This document shows, one piece after another, positions 1 through 9,403 of a stretch of 64,000 nucleotides of DNA. The notes under the pieces are model-generated. The model did not search any database and was not told the DNA's origin. It saw nothing but the letters and a program-made list of their open reading frames with translations. The translations under genes and the position numbers were made by a program. The stretch is from Flavobacteriaceae bacterium YJPT1-3 (GTDB lineage: Bacteria > Bacteroidota > Bacteroidia > Flavobacteriales > Flavobacteriaceae). The stretch's first letter is position 1; each line of letters opens with the position of its first letter. The stretch covers positions 2,149,501-2,213,500 of the forward strand of contig CP123444.1 of assembly GCA_029866965.1 (NCBI GenBank). The letters are read 5' to 3'.

Positions 1-708
1 AGGGACAAAACTGCTCAATGAGCTATAGGTCTTGTTCAACAGGCCGAACATATCATCTACATAAGGGACGATCTCACTCGTTTTGGTAAAGTGAACCAAT
101 TTCAGTTGGTACCGCTCGCTCACGATACCTGCAAACTTTTTCACTTTTGGATTCGCGCTCTCGGCCGGTGGAATTTGAATGCGATACTCCACCCATTCAG
201 AGGCTTTTTCAAAGCCCAATTGCTCAAAATGCTCTTGATAGTAAGGATAATTATACCAGGTAATCATGGTGTTCAAATGCTCAAATCCCTTGATCAACAG
301 TCCGGCTTTTTCCATATTGGAAAAACCTACCGGCCCTTCCAAATAGTCTAAATTTTGGTTCCTTCCAATTTCCTCCACTCGGGACAGCAGTGCTTTGGTC
401 ACTTCAATGTCATCCACCACATCAAACCAGCCAAAACGCATTTTTGGCTTCTTTTGTTCATTGATCTCGATGTGATTGATGATTCCGGCTATGCGACCCA
501 CGGCTTGACCATCACGATAGGCTAAAAAATAGCGGGCTTTAGCGTTTTTAAAGACTGGGTTTTTGGACGGATCCATGCTTTCCAGTTCGTCGTTGATCAA
601 CGGGGGCACCCAGTTGGACTCTTTGCCGTAGAGCATAAAAGGGAATTTAACGAACGTTCGCAATTCCTTTTTGGTAATCATTTCTCGTATGGTAATCGCT
701 TCTTGCAT
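1..708 (-). CDS. GNAT-like acyltransferase family protein, 3' end cut by window edge
   Basis: The frame is open from an ATG at 708 to base 1, giving 236 codons without a stop, so the C-terminus lies outside the window. The N-terminal half contains a GNAT-like pattern (RYFLAYRDGQAVGRIAGI, then MRFGWFDVVDD) seen in Bacteroidota proteins annotated as N-acetyltransferase-like. The start is supported by the first Met after a stop and by the 36-bp gap to the preceding minus-strand gene, which suggests co-transcription. The substrate is unknown. Fold assignment is from motif memory; specific function is not claimed. Confidence 0.7.
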   Translation of the reverse strand, partial: MQEAITIREMITKKELRTFVKFPFMLYGKESNWVPPLINDELESMDPSKNPVFKNAKARYFLAYRDGQAVGRIAGIINHIEINEQKKPKMRFGWFDVVDDIEVTKALLSRVEEIGRNQNLDYLEGPVGFSNMEKAGLLIKGFEHLNTMITWYNYPYYQEHFEQLGFEKASEWVEYRIQIPPAESANPKVKKFAGIVSERYQLKLVHFTKTSEIVPYVDDMFGLLNKTYSSLSSFVP

Positions 709-744
709 TGCGCTATTGAACTTTAGGAGTCAAGGATTTCAAGA

Positions 745-1695
745 TTAGTTTCCCCCGCCGTATCGGCTTTTTCTTCGGGCTTCTCGTTCCTGATAATTGG
801 GCGCTTCATCGTCATCGTCAAAGCGTTTGTCAGCATGCATGCCGTCATAGCGGTAAGCAATGCCGAATGCAATATTAAAGCGTGAGGGAGTATCTTTAAA
901 ATTAGTAAGTGCGGATACATCAACTTGCAGATTTTTACTGACCAAATAAGCTGCACCTCCTCGTAAAATATCATCAGCATAAAGATCGCTTTTAATCACC
1001 TGAACCTCTAAAAACCCTGCCAAACGGGGCGTGAGGGATCTTGTCATGGTGGAGATCCAGGCGTAAGAAGGGAAATCGGTTCCAATAAAGTCGCCACTGA
1101 AGTTGTTTACCCAGACCCAGGCTCCCCAATTATTCTGGGTGATGATGGCAGCCCGCGGACTAAACCCTTCCAGATCAGTGGTCACAAAGGGATTATCACT
1201 GTAGATGTAATTAGCTCCGGCGTATACGGCCACGGCCGGGATCAACGAGCGCCATTTAAAACGGCGGTTGGCGTGATAACTGTAAATATTGACTTCTTCC
1301 TCCACCTTATAGGGGTCATAGACCAGGTATTTGGCGCCCAGGCTTAAGGAGGGAAAACCACTACGATCGAAGGGAACGCTATTATCGCCTTGTATTTGAT
1401 CAATATCTTCAGAGATATAGGTGGTCGAAAACAGTACTTCAAGGGTCTCCATCAAAAATCCGTAGCGCACGGTCGCATCGATGCCCCAAAGACTGGATTC
1501 TGTATTTAGTAAATTGTGTTCCTCATCACCGATCAGGCCGCCGGTTTCAATCTGAATGACATTCTTCCCAGGAGCAAAAGCGCCTTGTGATTGTCCGGGT
1601 CGATTAGTGTTGATGGTTTCCGTGTATTGTGCACTGCTTAGCTGATACATGGGGAGCAGCAGCAATAAACAAATGCAGTTTTTTAAGTAGGTCAT
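745..1695 (-). CDS. Outer-membrane 'transporter' of the phenol MetA-pathway type (PF13557-like)
   Basis: A protein of about 316 residues with a signal peptide (MTYLKNCICLLLLLPMYQ...SAQ) followed by TINTNRPGQSQGAF, the usual entry of the MetA-pathway-of-phenol-degradation family. Alternating aromatic/hydrophobic stretches through the rest suggest an outer-membrane beta barrel. The open frame extends upstream to 2070, but the ATG at 1695 puts the signal peptide at the N-terminus, so that start is chosen. The C-terminal tail is charged (DDDDEAPNYQEREARRKSR). The transported compound is unknown; the family name comes from one old example and should not be read as phenol degradation. Confidence 0.75.
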   Translation of the reverse strand: MTYLKNCICLLLLLPMYQLSSAQYTETINTNRPGQSQGAFAPGKNVIQIETGGLIGDEEHNLLNTESSLWGIDATVRYGFLMETLEVLFSTTYISEDIDQIQGDNSVPFDRSGFPSLSLGAKYLVYDPYKVEEEVNIYSYHANRRFKWRSLIPAVAVYAGANYIYSDNPFVTTDLEGFSPRAAIITQNNWGAWVWVNNFSGDFIGTDFPSYAWISTMTRSLTPRLAGFLEVQVIKSDLYADDILRGGAAYLVSKNLQVDVSALTNFKDTPSRFNIAFGIAYRYDGMHADKRFDDDDEAPNYQEREARRKSRYGGGN

Positions 1696-1890
1696 GGTGA
1701 AATCGCTTGTGTTCGCTTTCGCGCCAGCCTGCATTCCAGTTGGACCCGAAGGCCTTTGGAGGACAGCGTAGCATATCTCACAAACATAATGTAAAAAATA
1801 GAAAAAGCCTAAATCCGCGTATCCCCTGTAGCGTGTCAATTTTATTGTTTTTTTAAGGCTTCCCAAATGGGGATTGGCTAATTTTGATTT

Positions 1891-2148
1891 ATGCTTGGAT
1901 TTCTGAAAACCCTCCTTATTATTTTGCTGGTAATCATGGCCTTGCGTCTTTTGGCCCGCATAGCGATGCCTTATCTTCTGCAATTCATTGCAAAAAAAGC
2001 CAGCCAACGCGTCAATTCCATGTTTAACGAAGCTCAAGGGAAACAGAATACTCCTGAGGGAGAAGTGCAAATTGACCGAAAGCCTAAATCTAGACCAAGG
2101 GATAAGGAACCTGTGGGGGAGTATATTGAATACGAAGAAATAGAGTAG
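1891..2148 (+). CDS. DUF4834 family small membrane protein
   Basis: An 85-residue protein with one N-terminal hydrophobic helix (about residues 4-30), then a polar, charged tail ending in EYIEYEEIE. Size and layout match the DUF4834 proteins of Bacteroidota, whose function is unknown. It lies 62 bp upstream of the YfhO gene on the same strand, so the two are probably co-transcribed. Confidence 0.75.
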   Translation: MLGFLKTLLIILLVIMALRLLARIAMPYLLQFIAKKASQRVNSMFNEAQGKQNTPEGEVQIDRKPKSRPRDKEPVGEYIEYEEIE

Positions 2149-2210
2149 TGGCCTGCGTCGCTATTCTTAAGTTTTTTCGTTCTTTGTAATCCTAAAATGC
2201 GTTTTGCTCT

Positions 2211-4649
2211 ATGAAAGCCCACCTGAAAAAGCTTGCACCTCATCTTCTAGTCATCCTTGGATTCGTTATTGTATCACTACTCTATTTCAGTCCCGTACTT
2301 CAGGGAAAAAAGATCTATCAGAGCGATATCGCCTGGTACATGGGCATGGCCAAAGAGCAAATTGATTTCCGGGAAACCACTGGTGAAGAGCCCTACTGGA
2401 CCGATGCGGCTTACGCCGGAATGCCTACCTATACCTTGGGCGCCAAATACCCGCATAACTACATCAAACAGCTGGATTTAAGTCTGCGATTTTTACCCCG
2501 ACCTGCCGATTATCTCTTTCTTTATTTTTTTAGCTTTTACGTGCTGATGCTGGTCTTAAAAATGAACTGGCGATATGCGGCTTTGGGCGCCTTAGCCTTT
2601 GGGTTTTCGACTTATCTTATCGTTATTCTCGGGGTGGGTCATAATGCCAAAGCCCATGCCGTAGGCTATATGCCATTGGTGTTAAGTGGCATCCTGCTTA
2701 CGTTTAGACGGTACTACTTGTGGGGTTTTCTGTTAACTGCGGTCAGTTTAGCGCTGGAGATCGTGGCCAATCACGTCCAAATGACCTACTACCTGATGCT
2801 TTTGGTGATGGTGCTTGGAATCGCCTACGCCATAGATGCCTATCGTAAAAAAGTACTTCCCCACTATTTTAAAAGCCTGGGCATTTTGTTTTTGGCAGCC
2901 GGATTTGCTGTGGCTACCAATGCAACGCAATTGATGGCTACACAGGAGTATGCCCAATTCAGTACTCGGGGTGCCAGTGATCTGACCATCAATCCGGACG
3001 GAACTCCCAAAGAGCAATCCACCGGTTTAGATAAAGAATACATCAATCAATACAGTTACGGTCTCAGTGAAACCTTGAATCTTTTTGTGGCCAAATTGTA
3101 TGGCGGTTCCAATAATGAACCTTTCAAGAAGGACAGCGCTTTCGCGAAATATTTACAGGCACAGGGCGTACCGGCCAGCGAATTGGAGCGTGTCTATGAT
3201 CAGTTCAGTCTTTACTATTGGGGCGATCAACCCGGTGTCTCGGGGCCGGCTTATTTGGGCGCGGTTGTGGTCTTTCTATTTGTACTAGGGCTTTTTTTAG
3301 TGAAGGGGCGCTTAAAATGGTGGCTTGTTGGAGGCAGCATATTAACCCTGTCGCTCAGTTATGGTAGCAACCTCTCCTGGTTTACTGATCTCTGGGTGGA
3401 TCATTTTCCGCTCTATAATAAGTTTAGAGCGGTGACCTCCATTCAAGTGATCGTTGAATTGTGCGTACCGGTGCTGGCGATTTTTGGACTCTATAAAATC
3501 CTGCAACCTGTTGGCCGAAAGGAAGATAAGATTAAAGCCCTAAGGAATACCGGATTCATTACAGGAGGCCTTGCCTTGGTTCTTTTGATATTCAAGGGGT
3601 TATTTTTCGATTATTCCGGAGGGAATGATGCTTTCTACATCCAAAATTACGGAATGGCCCTCATGGATGCGATCCGTGCTGACCGCTCGGCCATATTGAC
3701 CAATGAATTATTAAAGACCTTGCTTTTGATCGGTTTGATGATCGGAATTCTATGGGCCTTTTTGGAAGAAAAGCTCAAAGAGTCTCGGGTTTTACTGATG
3801 GTCGGGGTCCTAATTCTCTTTGATTTGGTCAGCGTAGCCCGAACTTATGTGAATACAGAAGATTTTGTCAATGCACGGATGATGGATCGACCCTTTCCCG
3901 AAACTGCTGCAGACCAGGAAATCCGGAAAGACACTACCCGCTATCGTGTGTATGAAGAACGAGCGGGGATCACCAATAGCCGCAGCAGCTACTACCACAG
4001 CTCCATAGGAGGGTACAGCGCGGCCAAACCCCAGCGCATCCAGGATATTGCCGATTTTTATCTTTATCAAGGCAAACAACAGCCGCTCAATTTTCTGAAC
4101 GTCAAATACATCATTCAGGAAACAGAGGAGGGTACCCGCGTAGTGCAGAATCCGCAGGCCAATGGCAACGCCTGGTTCGTCAATAATGTTCAAGTAGTCG
4201 ATTCACAGAATGAGGAACTTCTGGCTTTAGATAAAATAAATACTAAGCAAACAGCGGTCGTTCATCGCGAGTATGCTGACTATGTAAGTCAAAAGATGTT
4301 TCCTGAAGACTCCACAGCTACCATTGCATTGATCGAGCATCAACCTAATTATCTAAAATACCGGAGTTCGGCGCGCGGAGAGCGTCTGGCTATTTTTAGT
4401 GAAGCCTACTATCCTGAAGGATGGAATGCTTATGTGGATGGTGAACTCAAGACTCACTTCAGAGCAGATTACATGCTTCGGGCTATGATGATTCCGGCTG
4501 GAACCCACTTGATCGAGTTCAAATTCGAACCCGCCGTCATTGAGAAAGGAAGTAGGTTCACCCTCTTGGCCAACCTGCTCTTGGGAGTTATTTTAATTGG
4601 GGGTCTGGTGTGGACCTTTAGAAAGCAAAAGGATGGTTCCGAATCCTAA
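2211..4649 (+). CDS. YfhO family membrane protein
   Basis: An 812-residue polytopic membrane protein. An N-terminal helix is followed by the family-typical stretch GKKIYQSDIAWYMGMAKEQ, a block of many transmembrane helices to about residue 550, then a soluble C-terminal domain (FSEAYYPEGWNAYVDGE) and a last helix. YfhO proteins resemble GT-C glycosyltransferases and are linked to modification of surface polymers (teichoic acid in Firmicutes); the acceptor here is unknown. The gene overlaps the next glycosyltransferase by 17 bp, which supports a shared role in surface glycan assembly. ATG start at 2211. Confidence 0.85.
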   Translation: MKAHLKKLAPHLLVILGFVIVSLLYFSPVLQGKKIYQSDIAWYMGMAKEQIDFRETTGEEPYWTDAAYAGMPTYTLGAKYPHNYIKQLDLSLRFLPRPADYLFLYFFSFYVLMLVLKMNWRYAALGALAFGFSTYLIVILGVGHNAKAHAVGYMPLVLSGILLTFRRYYLWGFLLTAVSLALEIVANHVQMTYYLMLLVMVLGIAYAIDAYRKKVLPHYFKSLGILFLAAGFAVATNATQLMATQEYAQFSTRGASDLTINPDGTPKEQSTGLDKEYINQYSYGLSETLNLFVAKLYGGSNNEPFKKDSAFAKYLQAQGVPASELERVYDQFSLYYWGDQPGVSGPAYLGAVVVFLFVLGLFLVKGRLKWWLVGGSILTLSLSYGSNLSWFTDLWVDHFPLYNKFRAVTSIQVIVELCVPVLAIFGLYKILQPVGRKEDKIKALRNTGFITGGLALVLLIFKGLFFDYSGGNDAFYIQNYGMALMDAIRADRSAILTNELLKTLLLIGLMIGILWAFLEEKLKESRVLLMVGVLILFDLVSVARTYVNTEDFVNARMMDRPFPETAADQEIRKDTTRYRVYEERAGITNSRSSYYHSSIGGYSAAKPQRIQDIADFYLYQGKQQPLNFLNVKYIIQETEEGTRVVQNPQANGNAWFVNNVQVVDSQNEELLALDKINTKQTAVVHREYADYVSQKMFPEDSTATIALIEHQPNYLKYRSSARGERLAIFSEAYYPEGWNAYVDGELKTHFRADYMLRAMMIPAGTHLIEFKFEPAVIEKGSRFTLLANLLLGVILIGGLVWTFRKQKDGSES
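3138..3149. repeat. Palindrome copy, 12 of 14 bp (GCTTTCGCGAAA)
   Basis: In the YfhO gene, read AFAK. Confidence 0.8.
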
Positions 4650-5952
4650 ACCCTCTGGGCTACGCGCCTTGATCGTTACCTACTATTGGCCGCCTGCAGG
4701 GGGTCCTGGTGTTCAGCGTTGGCTGAAATTTGTCAAATACTTACCGGAATTCGGTATAAAACCCATAGTGGTCATTCCGGAGAACGCCAGCTATCCTCTA
4801 CTTGATCCAACGATCGGCAGTGATCTTCCTGATGATTTGGAAATGTTGTTGGTGCCTATTCGGGAACCCAATCAGTGGCTCAAGCGTTGGGGAGCTTCGA
4901 GCGCCCGGTCGATCAGCAGCGGGATGATTCCTCCGGAGCAAAAGCAAAGCCTTCGGCAACGATTTTTACTCTTCGTTCGCGGTAATCTATTTATACCGGA
5001 TGCCCGAAAATACTGGGTTGGCCCTACCACCAAACGAATCAGAAACTATTTAGCGACCCATCCGGTAGACCTACTGATTACTACAGGGCCACCACACAGC
5101 GTTCACCGCATTGGACAACACATTAAAAAAAAACATCCTCAGCTGCCCTGGGTAGCCGATTTTAGAGATCCATGGACTGCTATTGGCTATCACGATAAAC
5201 TGAAATTGACGTCTTGGGCCCAAAGAAAGCATCAGCAATTGGAACAAGAGATTCTGGATCAGGCTGACAATTTACTGGTTACGGCTCCCGGACTGAAATG
5301 GAGCTTTGAACAACAAACAGAGACACCAATAACGGTGATTACGAACGGCTATGATGAACCTAATACGGCTACTCACAGATTCTCAGATTCATTTACACTA
5401 GCGCACATTGGCTCCTTATTGAGCGACCGAAACCCTGAAATTCTTTGGGAAGCGCTGGCGGAACTCAAAAAAGAAAATGAAGACTTTTCCGATAATTTGA
5501 AGTTGGTGCTGGCCGGAAGAGTAAGTGAAACCGTAGTCGAAAGCATTAAAGAACGGGGCCTGGAGCCTCAGTTGGACTTTAGGGGATATGTAAGTCATGC
5601 AGAAGCGATCAAATTACAGGAAGAGGCAGCGATGCTCTTATTGATCGAAATTGACCGTCCGGAAATGGAGGTCATCATCCCTGGAAAACTCTTTGAATAC
5701 CTTAGAGCCCGTCGTCCCATCCTGGCACTAGGACCACCTCGCGCCGATTTCCGAAAAATATTGGAAGAGACGCAAGCGGGAACTTTCTTTACTTACGATC
5801 AGAAAGCACCGTTAAAAGCGCAACTGCAGGAAGATTATAACCGTTTCAAAGAGGGTATGCTATCAGTACCTGAAATGAATATAGCGGTATATAGCAGACG
5901 TGCGCTGACCGGAAAATTAGCTAACTTGTTGCACCAATTAAAAGCGCACTGA
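4633..5952 (+). CDS. GT4-type glycosyltransferase
   Basis: About 439 residues. The N-terminal Rossmann segment contains YYWPPAGGPGVQRWLKF, typical of family-4 glycosyltransferases. The C-terminal donor-binding half has AHIGSLLSDRNPE, a GYVSHAEA segment and IPGKLFEYLRARRPILAL. The ATG at 4633 is preferred over upstream in-frame codons because it puts this motif near the N-terminus; it lies inside the end of the YfhO gene, so translation is probably coupled. The sugar donor and acceptor are not visible from sequence. It likely works with the YfhO protein and the following flippase at the inner membrane. Confidence 0.85.
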   Translation: MVPNPKPSGLRALIVTYYWPPAGGPGVQRWLKFVKYLPEFGIKPIVVIPENASYPLLDPTIGSDLPDDLEMLLVPIREPNQWLKRWGASSARSISSGMIPPEQKQSLRQRFLLFVRGNLFIPDARKYWVGPTTKRIRNYLATHPVDLLITTGPPHSVHRIGQHIKKKHPQLPWVADFRDPWTAIGYHDKLKLTSWAQRKHQQLEQEILDQADNLLVTAPGLKWSFEQQTETPITVITNGYDEPNTATHRFSDSFTLAHIGSLLSDRNPEILWEALAELKKENEDFSDNLKLVLAGRVSETVVESIKERGLEPQLDFRGYVSHAEAIKLQEEAAMLLLIEIDRPEMEVIIPGKLFEYLRARRPILALGPPRADFRKILEETQAGTFFTYDQKAPLKAQLQEDYNRFKEGMLSVPEMNIAVYSRRALTGKLANLLHQLKAH

Positions 5953-5953
5953 T

Positions 5954-7414
5954 TTGGGCATTATCGCCAGACAATCCATTCAAAATGTGGTCAGTACCTA
6001 CGTCGGTTTTGGGATTGGCGCGATCAATACCTTATTTCTTTACGTCAATTTTCTGAGTGAAGAATTTTACGGTCTTGTAGGCTACTTATTGGCTTCAGCT
6101 ACCCTCATGATGCCTCTTTTGGCCTTTGGTGTGCACAATACCCTGATCAAATTTTACAGTAACTGTATAGGTAAAGAACGGGAGCGCCTACTTTCGATGG
6201 CTTTGCTCCTTCCGCTACTGTTGATTATTCCGCTTACCATGATAGGTGCAGTGGCCTACGATCAGATCGTTGCCTTTTTAAGTGAGGAAAATCCAATAGT
6301 AACGGATTACGTGTGGCATATTCTGCTGATCGCTATTGCGATGGCTTATTTTGAGATCTTCTACGCCTGGGCGAAAACCCAACTGCAGAGTACTTTTGGG
6401 AATTTGATGCGGGAGGTTTTTCATCGCGCAGCAGTTACCTTAGCTTTACTGGCCATATACGCAGAATGGCTGACCGCTCCTCAATTCATTTACGTACTGA
6501 CCCTCATCTATTTTGTCCGCATGCTGGTCATGATGGGGTATGCATTTAAATTGCATGCGCCTACGCTTTCGCGAAAGCTGCCTACCAATTATCGTTCGAT
6601 CCTCAAATACAGCGCCCTCATCATTCTAGCCAGTGCAGTGGCGGTTATGCTGCTCGAGATCGATATGTTTATGATCGGTAAATTGACCGCAATCGAAAAT
6701 GTGGCCTTTTATGCCGTGGCCATTTACATAGCTGCGGTGATCGCTGTTCCTGCCAGGGCCATGCATCAGATCACACATCCCATCTCAGCCCAATTACTCA
6801 ACAAGAAAGATTGGACAGGCTTGGGAGCTCTGTACAAAAAAAGTTCTCTGGTGCTTTTTGTTATTTCCGGACTGCTCTTTTTATTGATCATTTGTAATGT
6901 CAAAGAATTATATCGGCTAATTGACCCGCAATACGCCTCTGGTTTATTTGTAGTCCTTCTGATCGGAATGGCTAAAGTTTGCGACAATCTGATTGGGAAT
7001 AACAATGCCATTTTGTTTAATAGCGATTATTATCGACTGGTCTTAGCTCTTGGCGTAGGTCTCGTCCTACTTGCTGTCGTGTTGAATATGTTGTTCATAC
7101 CAAGCCTGGGTATTAATGGTGCCGCAATCGCTACATTCCTTGCTACTGTGGGCTATAGCGCCGCAAAAGTAGGAGTGGTCTGGGCCAAGTTTAAACTGCA
7201 ACCCTTCAGTACGGCGACCCTGCGTATGTTATTACTCTTGATCATTTTAGGAGTTACCTTCTACTTCTGGGATTTTTCATTTCATCCCTTAGTGAATATC
7301 GGACTGAAAGCTTCCTTGATTACAGTGACTTATGTACTATTAGTTTTCCGGATGCGAATATCGGAAGAAATCAATAGCCGACTGCGTTTGCTTTGGAGAG
7401 AGGAATTACCTTAA
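5954..7414 (+). CDS. Polysaccharide flippase (Wzx/MVF superfamily)
   Basis: A 486-residue protein with about 12-14 predicted transmembrane helices and the N-terminal pattern RQSIQNVVSTYVGFGIGAIN seen in lipopolysaccharide/O-antigen exporters. It would flip lipid-linked glycans across the inner membrane. No ATG is available near the N-terminus; TTG at 5954, one base after the glycosyltransferase stop, is the likely start and implies coupled translation. A copy of the TTTCGCGAAA palindrome at 6565 is read as LSRK in the middle of the protein. Confidence 0.85.
   Translation: MGIIARQSIQNVVSTYVGFGIGAINTLFLYVNFLSEEFYGLVGYLLASATLMMPLLAFGVHNTLIKFYSNCIGKERERLLSMALLLPLLLIIPLTMIGAVAYDQIVAFLSEENPIVTDYVWHILLIAIAMAYFEIFYAWAKTQLQSTFGNLMREVFHRAAVTLALLAIYAEWLTAPQFIYVLTLIYFVRMLVMMGYAFKLHAPTLSRKLPTNYRSILKYSALIILASAVAVMLLEIDMFMIGKLTAIENVAFYAVAIYIAAVIAVPARAMHQITHPISAQLLNKKDWTGLGALYKKSSLVLFVISGLLFLLIICNVKELYRLIDPQYASGLFVVLLIGMAKVCDNLIGNNNAILFNSDYYRLVLALGVGLVLLAVVLNMLFIPSLGINGAAIATFLATVGYSAAKVGVVWAKFKLQPFSTATLRMLLLLIILGVTFYFWDFSFHPLVNIGLKASLITVTYVLLVFRMRISEEINSRLRLLWREELP
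6565..6578. repeat. Palindrome GCTTTCGCGAAAGC, perfect
   Basis: In the flippase gene, read LSRK; the only copy in this reading frame. Confidence 0.95.
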
Positions 7415-7453
7415 AGAAAAAATCCCGCCCGATATAAATATCGGAACGGGACT
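7415..7453 (-). terminator. Terminator of the 7489-8787 gene, possibly bidirectional
   Basis: Outer stem TCCCG/CGGGA with inner stem CCGATA/TATCGG and loop TAAA. On the minus strand it runs into TTTTTTCTT, fitting intrinsic termination of the minus gene ending at 7489. It also lies right after the plus-strand flippase stop. Confidence 0.7.
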
Positions 7454-7488
7454 TTCAACTAACCAACCAAAAAAATCTAACTCAAATT

Positions 7489-8787
7489 TTATCCTCTGCG
7501 TCCACGTGAAGCATCTTTCGAGCTACTTCGCTTTTGACGTGTAGGAGCAGCTTTTCTAGTGCTCCGTTGTGTACTGCGCTGCGCCTTGCTGCTTCGCGAA
7601 CTTCGTTGTGGGGCCGCGGTGCGCTTGTTACTTGGACGTGACGCTTTTGCTCGTTGCGGAGCAGATCGCTGGGCGCTCCGTTTAGGAGTACGCTGTGTTG
7701 ATCTCGCTTTCTCAGAGCGCGTGCTACGCCCAGGACTTTGAGCCACCCGACCTTGAGATGACCGGGAATTCTCTCGGCTTACTCGACTGCGGTCGTTTCT
7801 CTGGACCCCGCGCTTGTTGTCAACAACGGCACGTCTATTAGCCGTATTGCCGCGAGTTGATCGTTGTACTCCACGCTTATTGTTGTCCGCTGTTCTCCGA
7901 TTTACCGTAGACGAGCGCTCAGTGCGGCTGTTACGTCCTTGTGAACGGATTACTTCATTCGTACGACTTCTGGAGATCGCACGATTGTCTTTGCGTACAT
8001 CTCCACGCCCTCGTGCATTATTAGCGACCGCATTAGAACGTCTGCTGATTGCATTGTTTCCGCGATTCACTCGAGTTCGCTCCTGATAATAGCTTCCACG
8101 ACGTCCGTTGTTGTGCGCTACACGACCACGAGGTCTTCTAAAATCATGACGTGCATTTCGATATCCGTCATTATATCCTCTCCAATAATTATTGCGGTGA
8201 AAGGCATAGCTGTAGCGAATTGGCGTATAAAATCTACGGTAGGGATAATTATACACTAAACAACGGTCTACAAAAGGTCTGTAATAAAAGTTGTGCCAGG
8301 GCTGAAACACATAGTTTCTGTTATAGATGTTGATATAGCCTCGGTAATAGTCAAAGGCACCAAATCGGTTATAAAAAATCCGCAATCCACCTACACGAAC
8401 AATTCTATTGTTATTATAGGTGATCCGTACATCACCGGCTTGAGAAATACGACCGTAATAGTCGTAAAATATCGGTACATCTTCTACCTGAATGACCGCG
8501 CCAAATTCGTCATACTGAACGAAGGGGTCATAATCATAACCGGAATTGAAACTTAGGCTTACGGGCCCTGCGTTCACTCCAATAGCAACTCCGGAAGCCA
8601 ATCGAGGAAGGATAAAGTCAAACTCTCCATCAGGATAGACAGAAAACTCAACACCACCTTCTACAAAAATGTATCGACTACCGTCGAAGCGGTTGAAATT
8701 TTCAAAATTTTCGACTACGGTCTCCGTAGCGTGCACTGTACCGAGTCCGGTAAACAGTCCGATAAAAAGGAGTGCTAGAGTTTTCAT
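7489..8787 (-). CDS. Secreted protein with Tyr-rich domain and polycationic Arg/Ser tail
   Basis: About 432 residues. The ATG at 8787 gives a signal peptide (MKTLALLFIGLFTGLGTVHA). Residues ~35-200 form a Tyr/Phe/Asn-rich domain with FVEGGVEFSVYPDGEFDF and repeated YNRF/YYRG pieces, a pattern I associate with uncharacterised Bacteroidota proteins. The last ~220 residues are low complexity, rich in Arg, Ser, Asn, Gln and Lys, with repeated NKRGVQR units. The net charge is strongly positive, so binding to a polyanion (DNA, LPS, acidic polysaccharide) is possible but only inferred. Several ORFs on the opposite strand here are shadows of this low-complexity tail. Confidence 0.7.
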   Translation of the reverse strand: MKTLALLFIGLFTGLGTVHATETVVENFENFNRFDGSRYIFVEGGVEFSVYPDGEFDFILPRLASGVAIGVNAGPVSLSFNSGYDYDPFVQYDEFGAVIQVEDVPIFYDYYGRISQAGDVRITYNNNRIVRVGGLRIFYNRFGAFDYYRGYINIYNRNYVFQPWHNFYYRPFVDRCLVYNYPYRRFYTPIRYSYAFHRNNYWRGYNDGYRNARHDFRRPRGRVAHNNGRRGSYYQERTRVNRGNNAISRRSNAVANNARGRGDVRKDNRAISRSRTNEVIRSQGRNSRTERSSTVNRRTADNNKRGVQRSTRGNTANRRAVVDNKRGVQRNDRSRVSRENSRSSQGRVAQSPGRSTRSEKARSTQRTPKRSAQRSAPQRAKASRPSNKRTAAPQRSSRSSKAQRSTQRSTRKAAPTRQKRSSSKDASRGRRG

Positions 8788-8867
8788 ATGTATAGGCTTT
8801 AAAAGGTTCATCATCGTTTGTCCGGATCATTTTTTACCGAACACCCTGATTAAAACAAACAGCGTGC

Positions 8868-8893
8868 CAAAAATATAAATACCTGAAAAACAA
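8868..8893 (-). promoter_or_regulatory. Possible flavobacterial promoter of the 7489-8787 gene
   Basis: Minus strand: TTG at 8893-8891, 15-nt spacer, TATTTTTG at 8875-8868, matching the TAnnTTTG -7 element. The spacer is shorter than usual. It would give a leader of roughly 75 nt. Confidence 0.35.
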
Positions 8894-9014
8894 CAGTATA
8901 AGTTAATAGTATTACTTGAATTTGACGAAGATGGATGAATTTTCGGATGCATTTGAGTGTAACAAACAGATTGATCTTTCGTCTTATACTTACATCAATC
9001 AAACAATCAACATC

Positions 9015-9353
9015 ATGAAAGAAGACCGTAATCTACTCGTAGCGGCTCATTTGAGTCAGCTACTCGATCTGTTTACCGGCATTGGAGGCTTTATTGTACC
9101 CTTAGTGCTCTGGTTGACCCAGCGCGATAAAATTTATGCCATGGACGCCCATGGTAAGGCCATCCTGAATTTTCAGATCAGTTTATTCATCTACTGTCTG
9201 ATCTGCATCCCACTCATCTTATTTTTTGGTTTGGGATTACTGGGTATATTGGTCTTAGGACTGTTCTCTTTGTTGTTCCCTATCGTAAATGCGGTACGAG
9301 CGAGTCAGGGAGAACCCCCGTACTATCCCATCAATTTGCCGATCATCAGCTAA
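9015..9353 (+). CDS. DUF4870 domain membrane protein
   Basis: A 112-residue protein. ATG at 9015 is chosen because MKEDRNLLVAAHLSQLLDLF begins the DUF4870 (Tic20-like) pattern; the extra upstream in-frame residues look non-coding. Three hydrophobic segments follow (FTGIGGFIVPLVLWL, FQISLFIYCLICIPLILFF, LLGILVLGLFSLLFPIVNAV) with a conserved D-HGKAILNFQ stretch between them. Inner-membrane protein of unknown function. Confidence 0.85.
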   Translation: MKEDRNLLVAAHLSQLLDLFTGIGGFIVPLVLWLTQRDKIYAMDAHGKAILNFQISLFIYCLICIPLILFFGLGLLGILVLGLFSLLFPIVNAVRASQGEPPYYPINLPIIS

Positions 9354-9383
9354 AAAAAGCCTCTGTAGAAGAGGCTTTTTTAT
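9352..9383. terminator. Bidirectional intrinsic terminator between DUF4870 gene and amt
   Basis: Stem GCCTCT/AGAGGC with a 5-nt loop, flanked by A7 on the left and T6 on the right, so it can end both the plus-strand DUF4870 gene and the minus-strand operon ending at 9404. Confidence 0.85.
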
Positions 9384-9403
9384 TGAAATATTTGATGGAT
9401 CGA

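Noticed and set aside
1696-2070. N-terminal extension of the MetA-type outer-membrane protein
   Set aside because: It would bury the signal peptide 125 residues inside and overlap the divergent DUF4834 gene.
7559-8556. Several plus-strand ORFs opposite the Arg/Ser-rich gene
   Set aside because: They are antisense shadows of a low-complexity coding sequence, with Leu/Arg-rich nonsense products.
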